A stretch of 45,189 bases of DNA from Cyclobacteriaceae bacterium. Its GTDB lineage: Bacteria > Bacteroidota > Bacteroidia > Cytophagales > Cyclobacteriaceae. The notes under the pieces are model-generated. The model searched no databases and was not told where the DNA came from. It saw nothing but the letters and a program-made list of their open reading frames with translations. Below are positions 1-9,037 of this stretch, piece by piece. The translations under genes and the position numbers were made by a program. The DNA lies in contig JAOUKH010000003.1 in assembly GCA_029882685.1 (NCBI GenBank), positions 1 to 45,189 on the forward strand, read 5' to 3'. Position 1 is the first letter of the stretch. Each line of letters opens with the position of its first letter.

Positions 1-117
1 TAATCAGTATATGTTTTAGATATACATGTTTTTTCCTAGTATTTTTTTGGGCTAACTCATATTACCATAAGCATTCATTATTAGGTTGAATGATTATGCG
101 TAATATATATGCGCTAA

Positions 118-133
118 TCCCGACATGTCGGGA
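118..133. repeat. Perfect 16-bp palindrome TCCCGACATGTCGGGA, followed by another TCCCGA
   Basis: Read directly: tcccgacatgtcggga equals its reverse complement; tcccga recurs shortly after (catcccgaat). Confidence 0.85.
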
Positions 134-195
134 CGCCACATCCCGAATCTTTTTCCAAACATGGCTGCAATTATACGATATTATGTGATTCAATA

Positions 196-1170
196 CTAGC
201 TTATTGTTAATACAATTTTACCAATATTTTTATTTTCTTCCATGTATTTATGAGCTTTTTGTACTTCTTTCCAATGAAAAACTTTATCGATGACAGGTTT
301 TATAGCACCTGTTTTTAAATGGCTTTCAGAAAACGACCAGAACTCTTTAGTAAGCTTTATTTGGTAATTTAAATCACGAGATCTTAGTGTTGATCCCATG
401 ATTTTTAAACGATTGAAGACTATGGATGCAATGTTAATACTTTCGATTTTACCTCCACCCAGTAATGCAAGCATTACCATTCTGCCATCTTTATTTAAAG
501 AGTTGATATTATTCTCAAAATAACTAGCTCCTAAAAAATCTATAATCACATCAATTCCACCATATTTAGATTTAATTACTTCTAAAAAATTCTCTAATTT
601 ATAATTGATACAAAGTGTAGCACCTAATTTGTAACATGTAGAATGTTTTGATGCAGATGCCGTGATAATGCAAGATGCTCCAAGTTGTTTAATCAATTGT
701 ATAGCAGCAGTACCTACACCACTTCCACCAGCGTGAATAAGTACCTTATCATCTGGCTTGGTATTGGCTAGCCATACCAATGCTTGGTAGGCTGTTAAAA
801 ATGCTTCTGGTATTCCAGCAGCTTCCTCAAAACTTAAATTTTCTGGAACTGGCATAGCCATACTTTTATGAATTACTGCGTATTGGGCATAACCACCACC
901 TGGTATAATTCCAAATATTCTATTTCCGACACTAACATTTTGAACATTTTCTCCTACTTCTATTACTTCACCAGCTATTTCTAATCCTAAAACATCACTT
1001 TCTCCTTTTGGAGGAGGATATTTCCCTTCTCGCTGTAAAATATCAGCTCTGTTTAATGCTGCAGCTTTTACTTTAACTAAAACCTGATCTTTACTAGGAG
1101 AGGGTGTGGCAAGTTCACCAATATAGAGTTGGTCTCTACCTCCAAATTTATTTAATAAGACAGCTTTCAT
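196..1170 (-). CDS. NAD(P)H-quinone oxidoreductase, zinc-type alcohol dehydrogenase/PIG3-like (MDR superfamily)
   Basis: MKAVLLNKFGG...LKVKAAALNRADILQREGKYPPP...GLEIAGEV...HAGGSGVGTAAIQLIKQLGA; typical MDR/quinone oxidoreductase pattern. Confidence 0.93.
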   Translation of the reverse strand: MKAVLLNKFGGRDQLYIGELATPSPSKDQVLVKVKAAALNRADILQREGKYPPPKGESDVLGLEIAGEVIEVGENVQNVSVGNRIFGIIPGGGYAQYAVIHKSMAMPVPENLSFEEAAGIPEAFLTAYQALVWLANTKPDDKVLIHAGGSGVGTAAIQLIKQLGASCIITASASKHSTCYKLGATLCINYKLENFLEVIKSKYGGIDVIIDFLGASYFENNINSLNKDGRMVMLALLGGGKIESINIASIVFNRLKIMGSTLRSRDLNYQIKLTKEFWSFSESHLKTGAIKPVIDKVFHWKEVQKAHKYMEENKNIGKIVLTIS

Positions 1171-1178
1171 TATATTAA

Positions 1179-2546
1179 TTAAAATCCTTCGTTATCAATT
1201 AAGTATATTAGGCTAGCCATAGCAGCTGCACCAAGTTCAAGTTCTCGTTTATTTACTTTATCAAAAGTGTCACTGGTGGTGTGATGCAAATCAAAATAAC
1301 GTTGAGAATCTGGTGATAAACCAATAACAGCAGCTCCTTGATTTTTCAGAGCTCCTATATCTGCACCACCACCAGGTGATGAGAAATTAAACATGTAATA
1401 TGGTTCGAAATAATTTTTATAACTATTCAATTTTTCGATCTGACTTTCTGTACCAGAGTAGGAAAACCCTTTTGGAGAAAAACCTCCTGCATCTGATTCA
1501 ATAGCTGCAACATGCTTTTCATTATTTTCTAAGGCTAATTCGGCATATTTGATGCCACCACGCAGACCATTTTCTTCATTCATAAACATAACAGCTCGAA
1601 TGGAATGTTTTGGTTTAATTTCCAAAGATTTAATAATTCGTAGAGCCTCAATTGATTGAACACAACCTGCTCCGTCATCATGAGCCCCATGACCTACATC
1701 CCATGAGTCGAGATGACCACCTACTATAATATATTCATTAGGTTTTTCTGTCCCTTTAATTTCACCAATAACATTGTGAGAAAGAACATCGGGAAGCATT
1801 TCACAATGTGTTTCAAAATAGAAATCTAAATCTTTATCATCTATTAATAACTTACTAAGAAGGTCGCCATCATTTGTACTAATAGCTACTGCAGGTATTT
1901 TGGGGTATTCTTCTTTATAACGAAGAGTACCTGTATGTGGTACATCATCTTGTATACTGGACATTGAACGAACAACAACGCCAATAGCTCCATATTTAGC
2001 AGCTTCAGAAGGGCCAAAAACTCGTTGGTCTACAGCACCTCCATAAGCTTTAAAGGTTCGGATATGTTTTTGATCGAAAGGTCTGCTGAAATATACAATC
2101 TTTCCTTCAATATTTTTTTTACCTATTTTCTCTAAATCACTTATTTCTTTTATTTCAAGCAATTTTCCCGTAATTCCGTTTTCTCCAGTACCTATTGAAT
2201 TCCCAAGTGCAATTACATTAACTTCTTTACTTCCAATTGTTTTAGCATTTAAAATTTTAGCTTTTTCTTCTTTTCCCCTTATCCAATGAGGCACCATTAC
2301 GGGTTGTAAAAATACTGTATCAAATCCATAATCAATCATTTTCCGTTTACTCCATTCTACTGCTAGGGCTGCTTGTGGGGATCCGCTCAAACGATGACCA
2401 ATATTAAGGCACAGGTCTTCAAGCATGGAATAGCTGTCCCCATTTTCTAAAGCCTCATCAAAAACTGCTCGTATTGTTGTTTCATGATTTTGTGCATAGC
2501 AAGGTATTGTTATGATAGATATTAGTAATAGATGTAATAGTCGCAT
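1179..2546 (-). CDS. Secreted M28-type metallopeptidase (carboxypeptidase Q-like)
   Basis: Signal peptide MRLLHLLLISIITIPCYAQ favours a start at 2546 rather than 2600; VGGHLDSWDVGHGAHDDGAGCVQSIEALRII and MFMNEENGLRGG metal-binding motifs. Confidence 0.88.
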   Translation of the reverse strand: MRLLHLLLISIITIPCYAQNHETTIRAVFDEALENGDSYSMLEDLCLNIGHRLSGSPQAALAVEWSKRKMIDYGFDTVFLQPVMVPHWIRGKEEKAKILNAKTIGSKEVNVIALGNSIGTGENGITGKLLEIKEISDLEKIGKKNIEGKIVYFSRPFDQKHIRTFKAYGGAVDQRVFGPSEAAKYGAIGVVVRSMSSIQDDVPHTGTLRYKEEYPKIPAVAISTNDGDLLSKLLIDDKDLDFYFETHCEMLPDVLSHNVIGEIKGTEKPNEYIIVGGHLDSWDVGHGAHDDGAGCVQSIEALRIIKSLEIKPKHSIRAVMFMNEENGLRGGIKYAELALENNEKHVAAIESDAGGFSPKGFSYSGTESQIEKLNSYKNYFEPYYMFNFSSPGGGADIGALKNQGAAVIGLSPDSQRYFDLHHTTSDTFDKVNKRELELGAAAMASLIYLIDNEGF

Positions 2547-2610
2547 AATTAATTTATTGTGATATTTAGGAAATATAGTTGCTAAACTAACTGATAACAT
2601 CCAAAAAAAG

Positions 2611-2645
2611 AAAAACCCCTGTCTGAAGGCGGTCAGAACAGGGGT
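2611..2645 (-). terminator. Rho-independent terminator of the sigma/anti-sigma-like unit
   Basis: aaaaacccctgtctgaaggcggtcagaacaggggt; on the minus strand a GC stem (acccctgttctga/tcagacaggggt, one bulge) followed by a T-run. Confidence 0.8.
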
Positions 2646-2676
2646 AACTTTCTTGTAGAATTATTTACTCTACGTA

Positions 2677-3552
2677 TTATTGACTTTTTGCTTCGTTCCC
2701 ATTATATATTTTTTGTTTTAAATCTGTAGTCTCCTCCAAAGTCATTTCTTCTAAAAGAGTAATACTATTTTGATTTTCATTTATGTCATAATACTTATTG
2801 TTGTAGTAAAAAAACAGATCATTTTCAGAATTGTTTTTGAACTCAAGCACTTCATAAATCTTAGTGAAATTTCCATAAAGAAAAAGTGTATTATCTTTTA
2901 ATTGGTAATGAAACGAATATTTCTTTTTGTTATTATTGATTTCTACTTTAATAGTAGAGTGTTCAAATGCACCTTTGTCATTCATGAAATTTTCGGGAGC
3001 ATCAGCATGATTTAACTTGTCTTCTTCAAAATCCCCAAAATCATCCATTACATCTGTATTCACAATCTCAACATCTTCTTTAATTTCTTTTTTTGTAAAA
3101 ACTTCTTGACTTTCATCGTCTGCTTTTATGTGATTAGTGATTGTATTGTCAGATACAGTAGGAGTTATATTGATAATTTCTACTTCTGATTTTTTTTGTG
3201 ATTCATATTCTGTAGAGGTATTTTCAATTACTTTTGGAATTGCACCTTCTGTATTTTGTTCATTAATAGGGAACATCATGTAGGTTAATATTCCTCCTAC
3301 TGTAACTATAGCAGCAGTAACAGTTTTAGCATTCCATATACTTGAGGAAGTACCCCCAGTAATATCAATAGTATTTAACGTGTTTTTGAGTTCTCTTTTT
3401 CTAGCTAACTTAATTCCATCTACAATTTCTTTTTGAAATAGAAATTCTTTATTTAATAATGGATCTGTACTAAGCGTTTGCTCAAAACCTGTCATTTCCT
3501 CAGCTGTCATTTCTCCACCTAAGTACCTGTCAATTAATTCTGTATTTATCAT
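2677..3552 (-). CDS. Putative anti-sigma factor-like single-TM protein
   Basis: N-terminal MINTELIDRYLGGEMTAEEMTGFEQTLSTDPLLNKEFLFQKEIVDGI resembles N-termini of Bacteroidota anti-sigma/zf-HC2-like proteins; TM VTAAIVTVGGILTYMMF; directly downstream of a sigma-70 gene. Confidence 0.6.
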   Translation of the reverse strand: MINTELIDRYLGGEMTAEEMTGFEQTLSTDPLLNKEFLFQKEIVDGIKLARKRELKNTLNTIDITGGTSSSIWNAKTVTAAIVTVGGILTYMMFPINEQNTEGAIPKVIENTSTEYESQKKSEVEIINITPTVSDNTITNHIKADDESQEVFTKKEIKEDVEIVNTDVMDDFGDFEEDKLNHADAPENFMNDKGAFEHSTIKVEINNNKKKYSFHYQLKDNTLFLYGNFTKIYEVLEFKNNSENDLFFYYNNKYYDINENQNSITLLEEMTLEETTDLKQKIYNGNEAKSQ

Positions 3553-3556
3553 AACT

Positions 3557-4096
3557 TTAATCTAAAAAATCACTTTCAGTATATTGGGATTTTATCAATT
3601 CGTCTAATTTTTTTTTACATTTATATTTTTTAGTTTTTGCTGTATTTGTATTAGCAAAGCCTAGTTTATCAGCGATATCTTGCATAGAAAGGTTTTCAAA
3701 ATAATAATAGGTTAATACTTTTCGGCATGTATCATCTAATTGTTGTAGACATTCACTAATTATTTTGGCTCGCTCCTGTCTGTCATCATCAAGATAAACA
3801 GGAGAATCTTGTTCTTCATTTGTTAATCTTTTTTTTCTATCCAATTCCTTTCTCCATAAATTAAGACATATACTATAAATATATGTACTCATTTTTGAAG
3901 TAAGCGTTAATTTTCCACTTGTTGCTTTTTGCCAAAAAACTACAAGGGCATCTTGATAAATATCTTTTGCCTCGTCTTCAGTACCACTATTTGATAACAC
4001 AACTTTGGTCATCATCTTATAATACTTTTTATAAAGATATTCTAAGGCTTTTTCATCCCCTTTACATATTTTCTCAAAAACCTCGCTATCTTTCAT
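3557..4096 (-). CDS. RNA polymerase sigma-70 factor, ECF subfamily
   Basis: MKDSEVFEKICKGDEKALEYLYKKYYKMM... EDEAKDIYQDALVVFWQK... LDDTCRKVLTYYYFENLSMQDIADKLGFANTNTAKTKKYKCKKKL (regions 2 and 4). ORF is open to 4141; MKDSE start at 4096 preferred. Confidence 0.9.
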   Translation of the reverse strand: MKDSEVFEKICKGDEKALEYLYKKYYKMMTKVVLSNSGTEDEAKDIYQDALVVFWQKATSGKLTLTSKMSTYIYSICLNLWRKELDRKKRLTNEEQDSPVYLDDDRQERAKIISECLQQLDDTCRKVLTYYYFENLSMQDIADKLGFANTNTAKTKKYKCKKKLDELIKSQYTESDFLD

Positions 4097-4221
4097 TCTT
4101 ATCTCTAATGTAAATACGTAAGTAATTTTATTAGTAACCACTGAAATAGATTAATATTTCAGAAAATATTACATCGATTTATTAGATTTGTACTTTGTAA
4201 GATAAATATTAATTATCAAAA

Positions 4222-4650
4222 TCACTCGTATTTAACCCATTCCTGAGTTCTATATATAAAGCCCCAATAGCCTCTGAGATATAAAGTGTTCCCCTCACGC
4301 CAAAACTTACACGAATAGATTTTGCCATTGTTAGGGTCTAGTATTTCACCATCCTCATATTCGTCTCCATCTTTTACCATATCGGTAATTATTTTCATCC
4401 CAATAATTTTCTGGTTATACCTAGGATCATCTTCGTCACATTCATCACAGATAGGATCTTGTTCTTCATTAGGCTTACGAAAGAGTTTTATAATCTTTCC
4501 ATAGTATTTGCCATTGTGTTCATAAATTTCCACAATCGATTTTTCTTTACCAGTCTCATCATCAATTGTTTTCCATTTTCCAACGGGAGATGTTTGGGCA
4601 TAGGTTAAGAAAACCACACATAGAGTAACAGCAGTTAATAGATATCGCAT
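4222..4650 (-). CDS. DUF2147 domain-containing secreted protein
   Basis: Signal peptide; SPVGKWKTIDDETGKEKSIVEIYEHNGKYYGKIIKL...GMKIITDM...GEILDPNNGKIYSCKFWREGNTLYLRGYWG is the DUF2147 signature. Confidence 0.88.
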   Translation of the reverse strand: MRYLLTAVTLCVVFLTYAQTSPVGKWKTIDDETGKEKSIVEIYEHNGKYYGKIIKLFRKPNEEQDPICDECDEDDPRYNQKIIGMKIITDMVKDGDEYEDGEILDPNNGKIYSCKFWREGNTLYLRGYWGFIYRTQEWVKYE

Positions 4651-4731
4651 ATGTATTAATATTTTTAAATGAAAAAGGTCACCACCTTAAAAAGATAATG
4701 ACCTTTAATTTAATACTTTGATGAAAGAAAT

Positions 4732-7089
4732 CTATTTTTCTTTCAATTTTTTTACTTCTGCCTTTACTTCTTCTTCAGTACCTTTTAAAGTAGTTGTTTC
4801 AGTTGAAGTTTCACCATCTTTAGTAATTGTTGTTTCAACAACAGCCTTTACTTGGTCATTATCAGAGGCTTCTACATTTACTTTTATTTCTTTTCTAATT
4901 TCAGGATTCGCTTCAGTATGAACATTGTGTCCAGCACCATATATTTCCCCTAAAATTGGAGCAATTACCAAGCCTATAAGGCATGTTAATTTTATTAAGA
5001 TATTCATCGAAGGACCAGAAGTATCTTTAAAAGGATCACCGACAGTGTCACCAGTTACAGCAGCTTTATGTGCTTCTGATCCTTTAAAAGTCATTTCCCC
5101 ATTAATTTCAACACCAGCCTCGAAAGATTTTTTCGCATTATCCCAAGCTCCACCAGCATTATTTTGGAAGATTGCCCAAAGTACTCCAGACACAGTAACT
5201 CCAGCCATGTATGCTCCTAAAGCTTCAGGCCCCATTGTAAAACCAATGATGATAGGTGTGATAATTGTTAATGCACCAGGTAACATCATTTCTTTTAATG
5301 CGGCTTTTGTAGATATTTCTACACATTTACCATATTCAGGATTTCCAGTACCTTCCATGATTCCAGGAATTTCTTTGAACTGTCGTCTAACTTCCATAAC
5401 CATTTCCATAGCAGCTCTACCTACGGACTTCATTGCTAATGCAGAGAAAACTACAGGGATCATGCCACCAATAAATAGTGCAGCTAAAACATCAGCTTTA
5501 AAAATGTTAATACCATCGATACCAGTAAAAGTTACATAAGCAGCAAAAAGTGCCAACGCTGTCAATGCTGCTGAGGCAATAGCAAAACCTTTACCTGTAG
5601 CAGCAGTAGTGTTACCTACGGTATCTAAAATATCTGTTCTTTCTCTAACTTCTTTAGGGCACTCACTCATTTCAGCAATACCACCAGCATTATCAGAAAT
5701 TGGACCAAATGCATCAATGGCTAATTGCATAGCTGTAGTTGCCATCATGGCAGAGGCAGCAATAGCAACACCATAGAATCCAGCTAGTTCATACGAACTC
5801 CATATTGCAAGAGCAAATAAAATAACTGATGAAAAAGTAGAAATCATACCTGTAGCTAATCCAGCAATAATATTAGTTCCTGCTCCAGTAGAAGAACTTT
5901 GTACAATACTTAATACTGGTTTTTTCCCTAAAGCAGTATAATACTCTGTGAATGCTGAGATTAAATAACCAACTGTTAATCCTACTAACGTAGCATAAAA
6001 TACGTGGCGACTAAGAATGTCTCTTGTGCCTTCACCAAAAAATTTCATTCCAACAATAACTTCAGGTAGCATCCAGTCAATTAAAAACCAAACTGCAGTT
6101 GCAGTTAATAAGATGGAAGTAAGGTTAGCAATATTAAACGATTTTTGCACATCCTTTTCTTTAGCATTATTGTCTTTAACACTTATTAGAAAAGTACCTA
6201 ATATAGAAGCTATTATTCCTACACCTGCGATCATAATAGGTAATAGAATTGGTCCCATTCCACCAAACGTATCTAATACAATACCAGCATCAAACATATC
6301 TTTAATGATATAGTTACCTAGTACCATAGAAGCTAAAACGGTAGCTACATACGACCCGAATAAATCTGCCCCCATACCTGCAACATCACCTACATTATCA
6401 CCTACATTATCAGCAATTGTTGCTGGATTTCTAGGGTCATCTTCTGGAATACCTGCTTCTACTTTACCTACAAGGTCAGCACCAACATCTGCTGCTTTAG
6501 TATATATACCACCACCTACACGAGCAAATAGTGCAATTGATTCAGCACCTAAAGAGAAACCCGCTAGGGCTTCGATTACCATAGTCATATTAGTATAAAA
6601 AGTTCCTTCATTCCCCATAAACATACTGGTGAAAATCAGAAAGAATAAACTTAACCCAAGTACCGCTAGGGCTGCAACTCCTAATCCCATAACAGTACCA
6701 CCACCAAAAGCAATTTTTAGTGCATGAGGTAAACTTGTGCGAGCAGCTTCAGTTGTTCTAGCATTAGCTTCAGTGGCAATTCTCATACCTATATTACCTG
6801 CTATTGCTGAGAAAATGGCACCAACAATAAATGCAGGAACTATCATCCAGCTCGTTGTATCTACTATAGTAGATATTCCAAATAAGGCTATGGCAGCGAT
6901 TATTACAAATATAGCTAGAAGTTTATATTCAGCACTTAAAAATGCTAAAGCACCTTCTTTGATGTTTTTAGAAATTTCTTGCATTTTTTCATTTCCCGCA
7001 CTTTGCTTTTTCACCCAAGCCATTTTGACCATCATGAAAACAAGCCCTAATACTGCCAAAGTAATTGGCACAAAAATCAAATTATCCAT
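4732..7089 (-). CDS. hppA: Membrane-bound, ion-translocating inorganic pyrophosphatase
   Basis: IYTKAADVGADLVGKVEAGIPEDDPRNPATIADNVGDNVGDVAGMGADLFGSY; GPISDNAGGIAEM; GNTTAATGKGFAIASAALTALALF; TGDTVGDPFKDTSGPSMNILIKL. Confidence 0.97.
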   Translation of the reverse strand: MDNLIFVPITLAVLGLVFMMVKMAWVKKQSAGNEKMQEISKNIKEGALAFLSAEYKLLAIFVIIAAIALFGISTIVDTTSWMIVPAFIVGAIFSAIAGNIGMRIATEANARTTEAARTSLPHALKIAFGGGTVMGLGVAALAVLGLSLFFLIFTSMFMGNEGTFYTNMTMVIEALAGFSLGAESIALFARVGGGIYTKAADVGADLVGKVEAGIPEDDPRNPATIADNVGDNVGDVAGMGADLFGSYVATVLASMVLGNYIIKDMFDAGIVLDTFGGMGPILLPIMIAGVGIIASILGTFLISVKDNNAKEKDVQKSFNIANLTSILLTATAVWFLIDWMLPEVIVGMKFFGEGTRDILSRHVFYATLVGLTVGYLISAFTEYYTALGKKPVLSIVQSSSTGAGTNIIAGLATGMISTFSSVILFALAIWSSYELAGFYGVAIAASAMMATTAMQLAIDAFGPISDNAGGIAEMSECPKEVRERTDILDTVGNTTAATGKGFAIASAALTALALFAAYVTFTGIDGINIFKADVLAALFIGGMIPVVFSALAMKSVGRAAMEMVMEVRRQFKEIPGIMEGTGNPEYGKCVEISTKAALKEMMLPGALTIITPIIIGFTMGPEALGAYMAGVTVSGVLWAIFQNNAGGAWDNAKKSFEAGVEINGEMTFKGSEAHKAAVTGDTVGDPFKDTSGPSMNILIKLTCLIGLVIAPILGEIYGAGHNVHTEANPEIRKEIKVNVEASDNDQVKAVVETTITKDGETSTETTTLKGTEEEVKAEVKKLKEK

Positions 7090-7122
7090 TAAACTGTGTT
7101 TTGTTATAATTCAAAAATAAAT

Positions 7123-7147
7123 AAAAGGGATGTGAAATCCCTTTTTT
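7123..7147 (-). terminator. Rho-independent terminator downstream of the 7204-7737 gene
   Basis: aaaagggat-gtgaa-atcccttttt perfect 9-bp stem with T-run. Confidence 0.75.
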
Positions 7148-7203
7148 GTCTAAAGAAGCGCAAATATAAAAGAACTGAACTTATTTTAAAAACTAATTAA
7201 TGA

Positions 7204-7737
7204 TTAAGATTTAAAGGCTTTTTGTAGTTGTGCCCATAATAGTTTTTTCTTTTCAGTATCAGCTGCAATATCATGTATTGAGTGCGATTTTAATATTGTC
7301 CGGTTGTTAATTGATGAAATTTGATAATTTGGTGTATCTTCTGGAAACAAGGAAGAACAGGCTGTGCCAAAGGAGATAACTTTTTGACACGGTAATTTGG
7401 CAAGAAGACTTGCTTGTTGTTCGGTGTTATTGATTGCAAGGTTAATCAATGCTATGTCATTTTCGGTAAGATTTATTGCAGCAAGAATTTTAAAAAGCAA
7501 CTCTCTATCATTAGCTAAAATCCCATCTGGGTAGTTGATTAATACGAGAATTTCTTTTTGGTTAAGACCAGAATAAGTTAGATGTTCAGGTGTTTTATTC
7601 AATTCTGTTTTCAATTTTTCTATTGATACGTTCTCTATAGTTGATTGTTGATTTTTATTGTCATTAGAGCTATTATCAATAACATAAACTTCCTCAGTAA
7701 GAAAGTGAGGCAGAAATGAACTGTTTTCTGATTTCAT
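7204..7737 (-). CDS. Hypothetical protein with distant resemblance to the C-terminal half of uracil-DNA glycosylase-like/HolD-like proteins
   Basis: Intact ORF in line with neighbours; KVISFGTACSSLFPED...ILKSHSIHDIAADTEKKKLLWAQLQKAFKS is UDG-like only in layout. Confidence 0.5.
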   Translation of the reverse strand: MKSENSSFLPHFLTEEVYVIDNSSNDNKNQQSTIENVSIEKLKTELNKTPEHLTYSGLNQKEILVLINYPDGILANDRELLFKILAAINLTENDIALINLAINNTEQQASLLAKLPCQKVISFGTACSSLFPEDTPNYQISSINNRTILKSHSIHDIAADTEKKKLLWAQLQKAFKS

Positions 7738-7741
7738 AATT

Positions 7742-8263
7742 TTAATCTAATTTAAAAATAGATTTTAACTCAGTAGCATCATTAGGTTTCATTCTTTTAG
7801 CTAATACTAGTCGCAATTGTCTTCTTCTTAATGCACCTTCATATAATTCTTTCTCTTTTTCACTCTCAGGAACTAATTCTACAGCATCAATTGGAGTTCC
7901 ATTTTTATCCACCGCAACAAACGTAAAAAAAGCTTCGTTACTTTTAAATTTAATCCCATTAGGAATATCTTCCGCTTCTACTTCGATGTGTACTTCCATA
8001 GAGGAGTTAAATGCTCGGGTTACTTTAGCTTGTAAGTTGACTACATTACCTAATTGAATTGGTTTGCCAAATGAAACATTATCTACCGAAGCAGTAACTA
8101 CAATTTGATTAGAATGTTTTTGGGCTGATATAGCTGAGGCGATATCCATCCAATGAAGTAAACGCCCCCCCATAAGATTATCAAGAGTGTTGGTGTCGTT
8201 AGGAAGTACAAACTCGGTCATTTGTACTAACGAATCATTAGGTGTTTTTTTTGTGTTTGCCAT
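7742..8263 (-). CDS. Acyl-CoA thioesterase (hotdog fold, YciA/BACH-like)
   Basis: LPNDTNTLDNLMGGRLLHWMDIASAISAQKHSNQIVVTASVDNVSFGKPIQLGNVVNLQAKVTRAFNSSMEVHIEVEAED. Confidence 0.93.
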   Translation of the reverse strand: MANTKKTPNDSLVQMTEFVLPNDTNTLDNLMGGRLLHWMDIASAISAQKHSNQIVVTASVDNVSFGKPIQLGNVVNLQAKVTRAFNSSMEVHIEVEAEDIPNGIKFKSNEAFFTFVAVDKNGTPIDAVELVPESEKEKELYEGALRRRQLRLVLAKRMKPNDATELKSIFKLD

Positions 8264-8320
8264 TTTTGTTATCTGTAATTTTTGTACTTCGTACTTTGAT
8301 GTGTGAAAAATATAGCCTTA

Positions 8321-8980
8321 TTATTTACCCCAACCTTCTTTACCGAGTAAAGGTACGAAACTGAAAAAATCAAAAGCCTCTTTTTTTATTTTGTTTTCAG
8401 CAAGTTTAGTTATACGGTACATTTTCTGCTTGTCATTATCACCGACAGGAATAATCAATACACCACCTGCTTTTAACTGGTTAACCAAACTTTTTGGTAC
8501 TAATGGAGCTCCAGCGGTTACAATAATATTATCAAAGGGAGCTTGATCAGGAATGCCTTTTGAACCATCACCATGATAGAAATTGGCATTATACCCCATT
8601 TTTGGTAAAAAATTTCGAGTGCGCTCATACAGTACTTTTTGGTACTCGATGGTATGTAATTCCACTCCCAATTCTAATAGTACACACGCCTGATACCCTG
8701 ATCCTGTTCCAATTTCAAGCACTTTGTTTTCAGGCTTAATATTTAGCATTTCTGTTTGAAAGGCTACAGTATATGGTTGAGAAATTGTTTGCCCCTCACC
8801 AATTGGGAATGCTTTATCTTGGTAGGCATGTTCTACAAATGCATTATCAAAGAAAAAGTGTCTAGGAATTTTGCCAATTGCCTTTAATACTTGATGGTTG
8901 GTGATGCCTTTATTTTCTATGAGCTTCACTAATTTTTTTCGCATTCCACGATGCTTGTAACTATCTTCAAGAGTTATCAT
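8321..8980 (-). CDS. pcm: Protein-L-isoaspartate(D-aspartate) O-methyltransferase
   Basis: IPRHFFFDNAFVEHAYQDKAFPIGEGQTISQPYTVAFQTEML...KVLEIGTGSGYQACVLLELG... PVGDNDKQKMYRI. Confidence 0.96.
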   Translation of the reverse strand: MITLEDSYKHRGMRKKLVKLIENKGITNHQVLKAIGKIPRHFFFDNAFVEHAYQDKAFPIGEGQTISQPYTVAFQTEMLNIKPENKVLEIGTGSGYQACVLLELGVELHTIEYQKVLYERTRNFLPKMGYNANFYHGDGSKGIPDQAPFDNIIVTAGAPLVPKSLVNQLKAGGVLIIPVGDNDKQKMYRITKLAENKIKKEAFDFFSFVPLLGKEGWGK

Positions 8981-9037
8981 AATTGTAGGGGCGAAGATAT
9001 TAAAATTAGCTTAGCTACAAGCCTATAAAAAAATGAA

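Noticed and set aside
4925-5539. 204-aa plus-strand ORF opposite hppA
   Set aside because: Antisense to a strongly conserved gene; composition is a shadow of the codons on the other strand, with no recognisable domain.
6017-7120. Plus-strand ORFs of 98 and 127 aa opposite hppA
   Set aside because: Antisense shadows; hydrophobic content follows from the membrane gene on the other strand.
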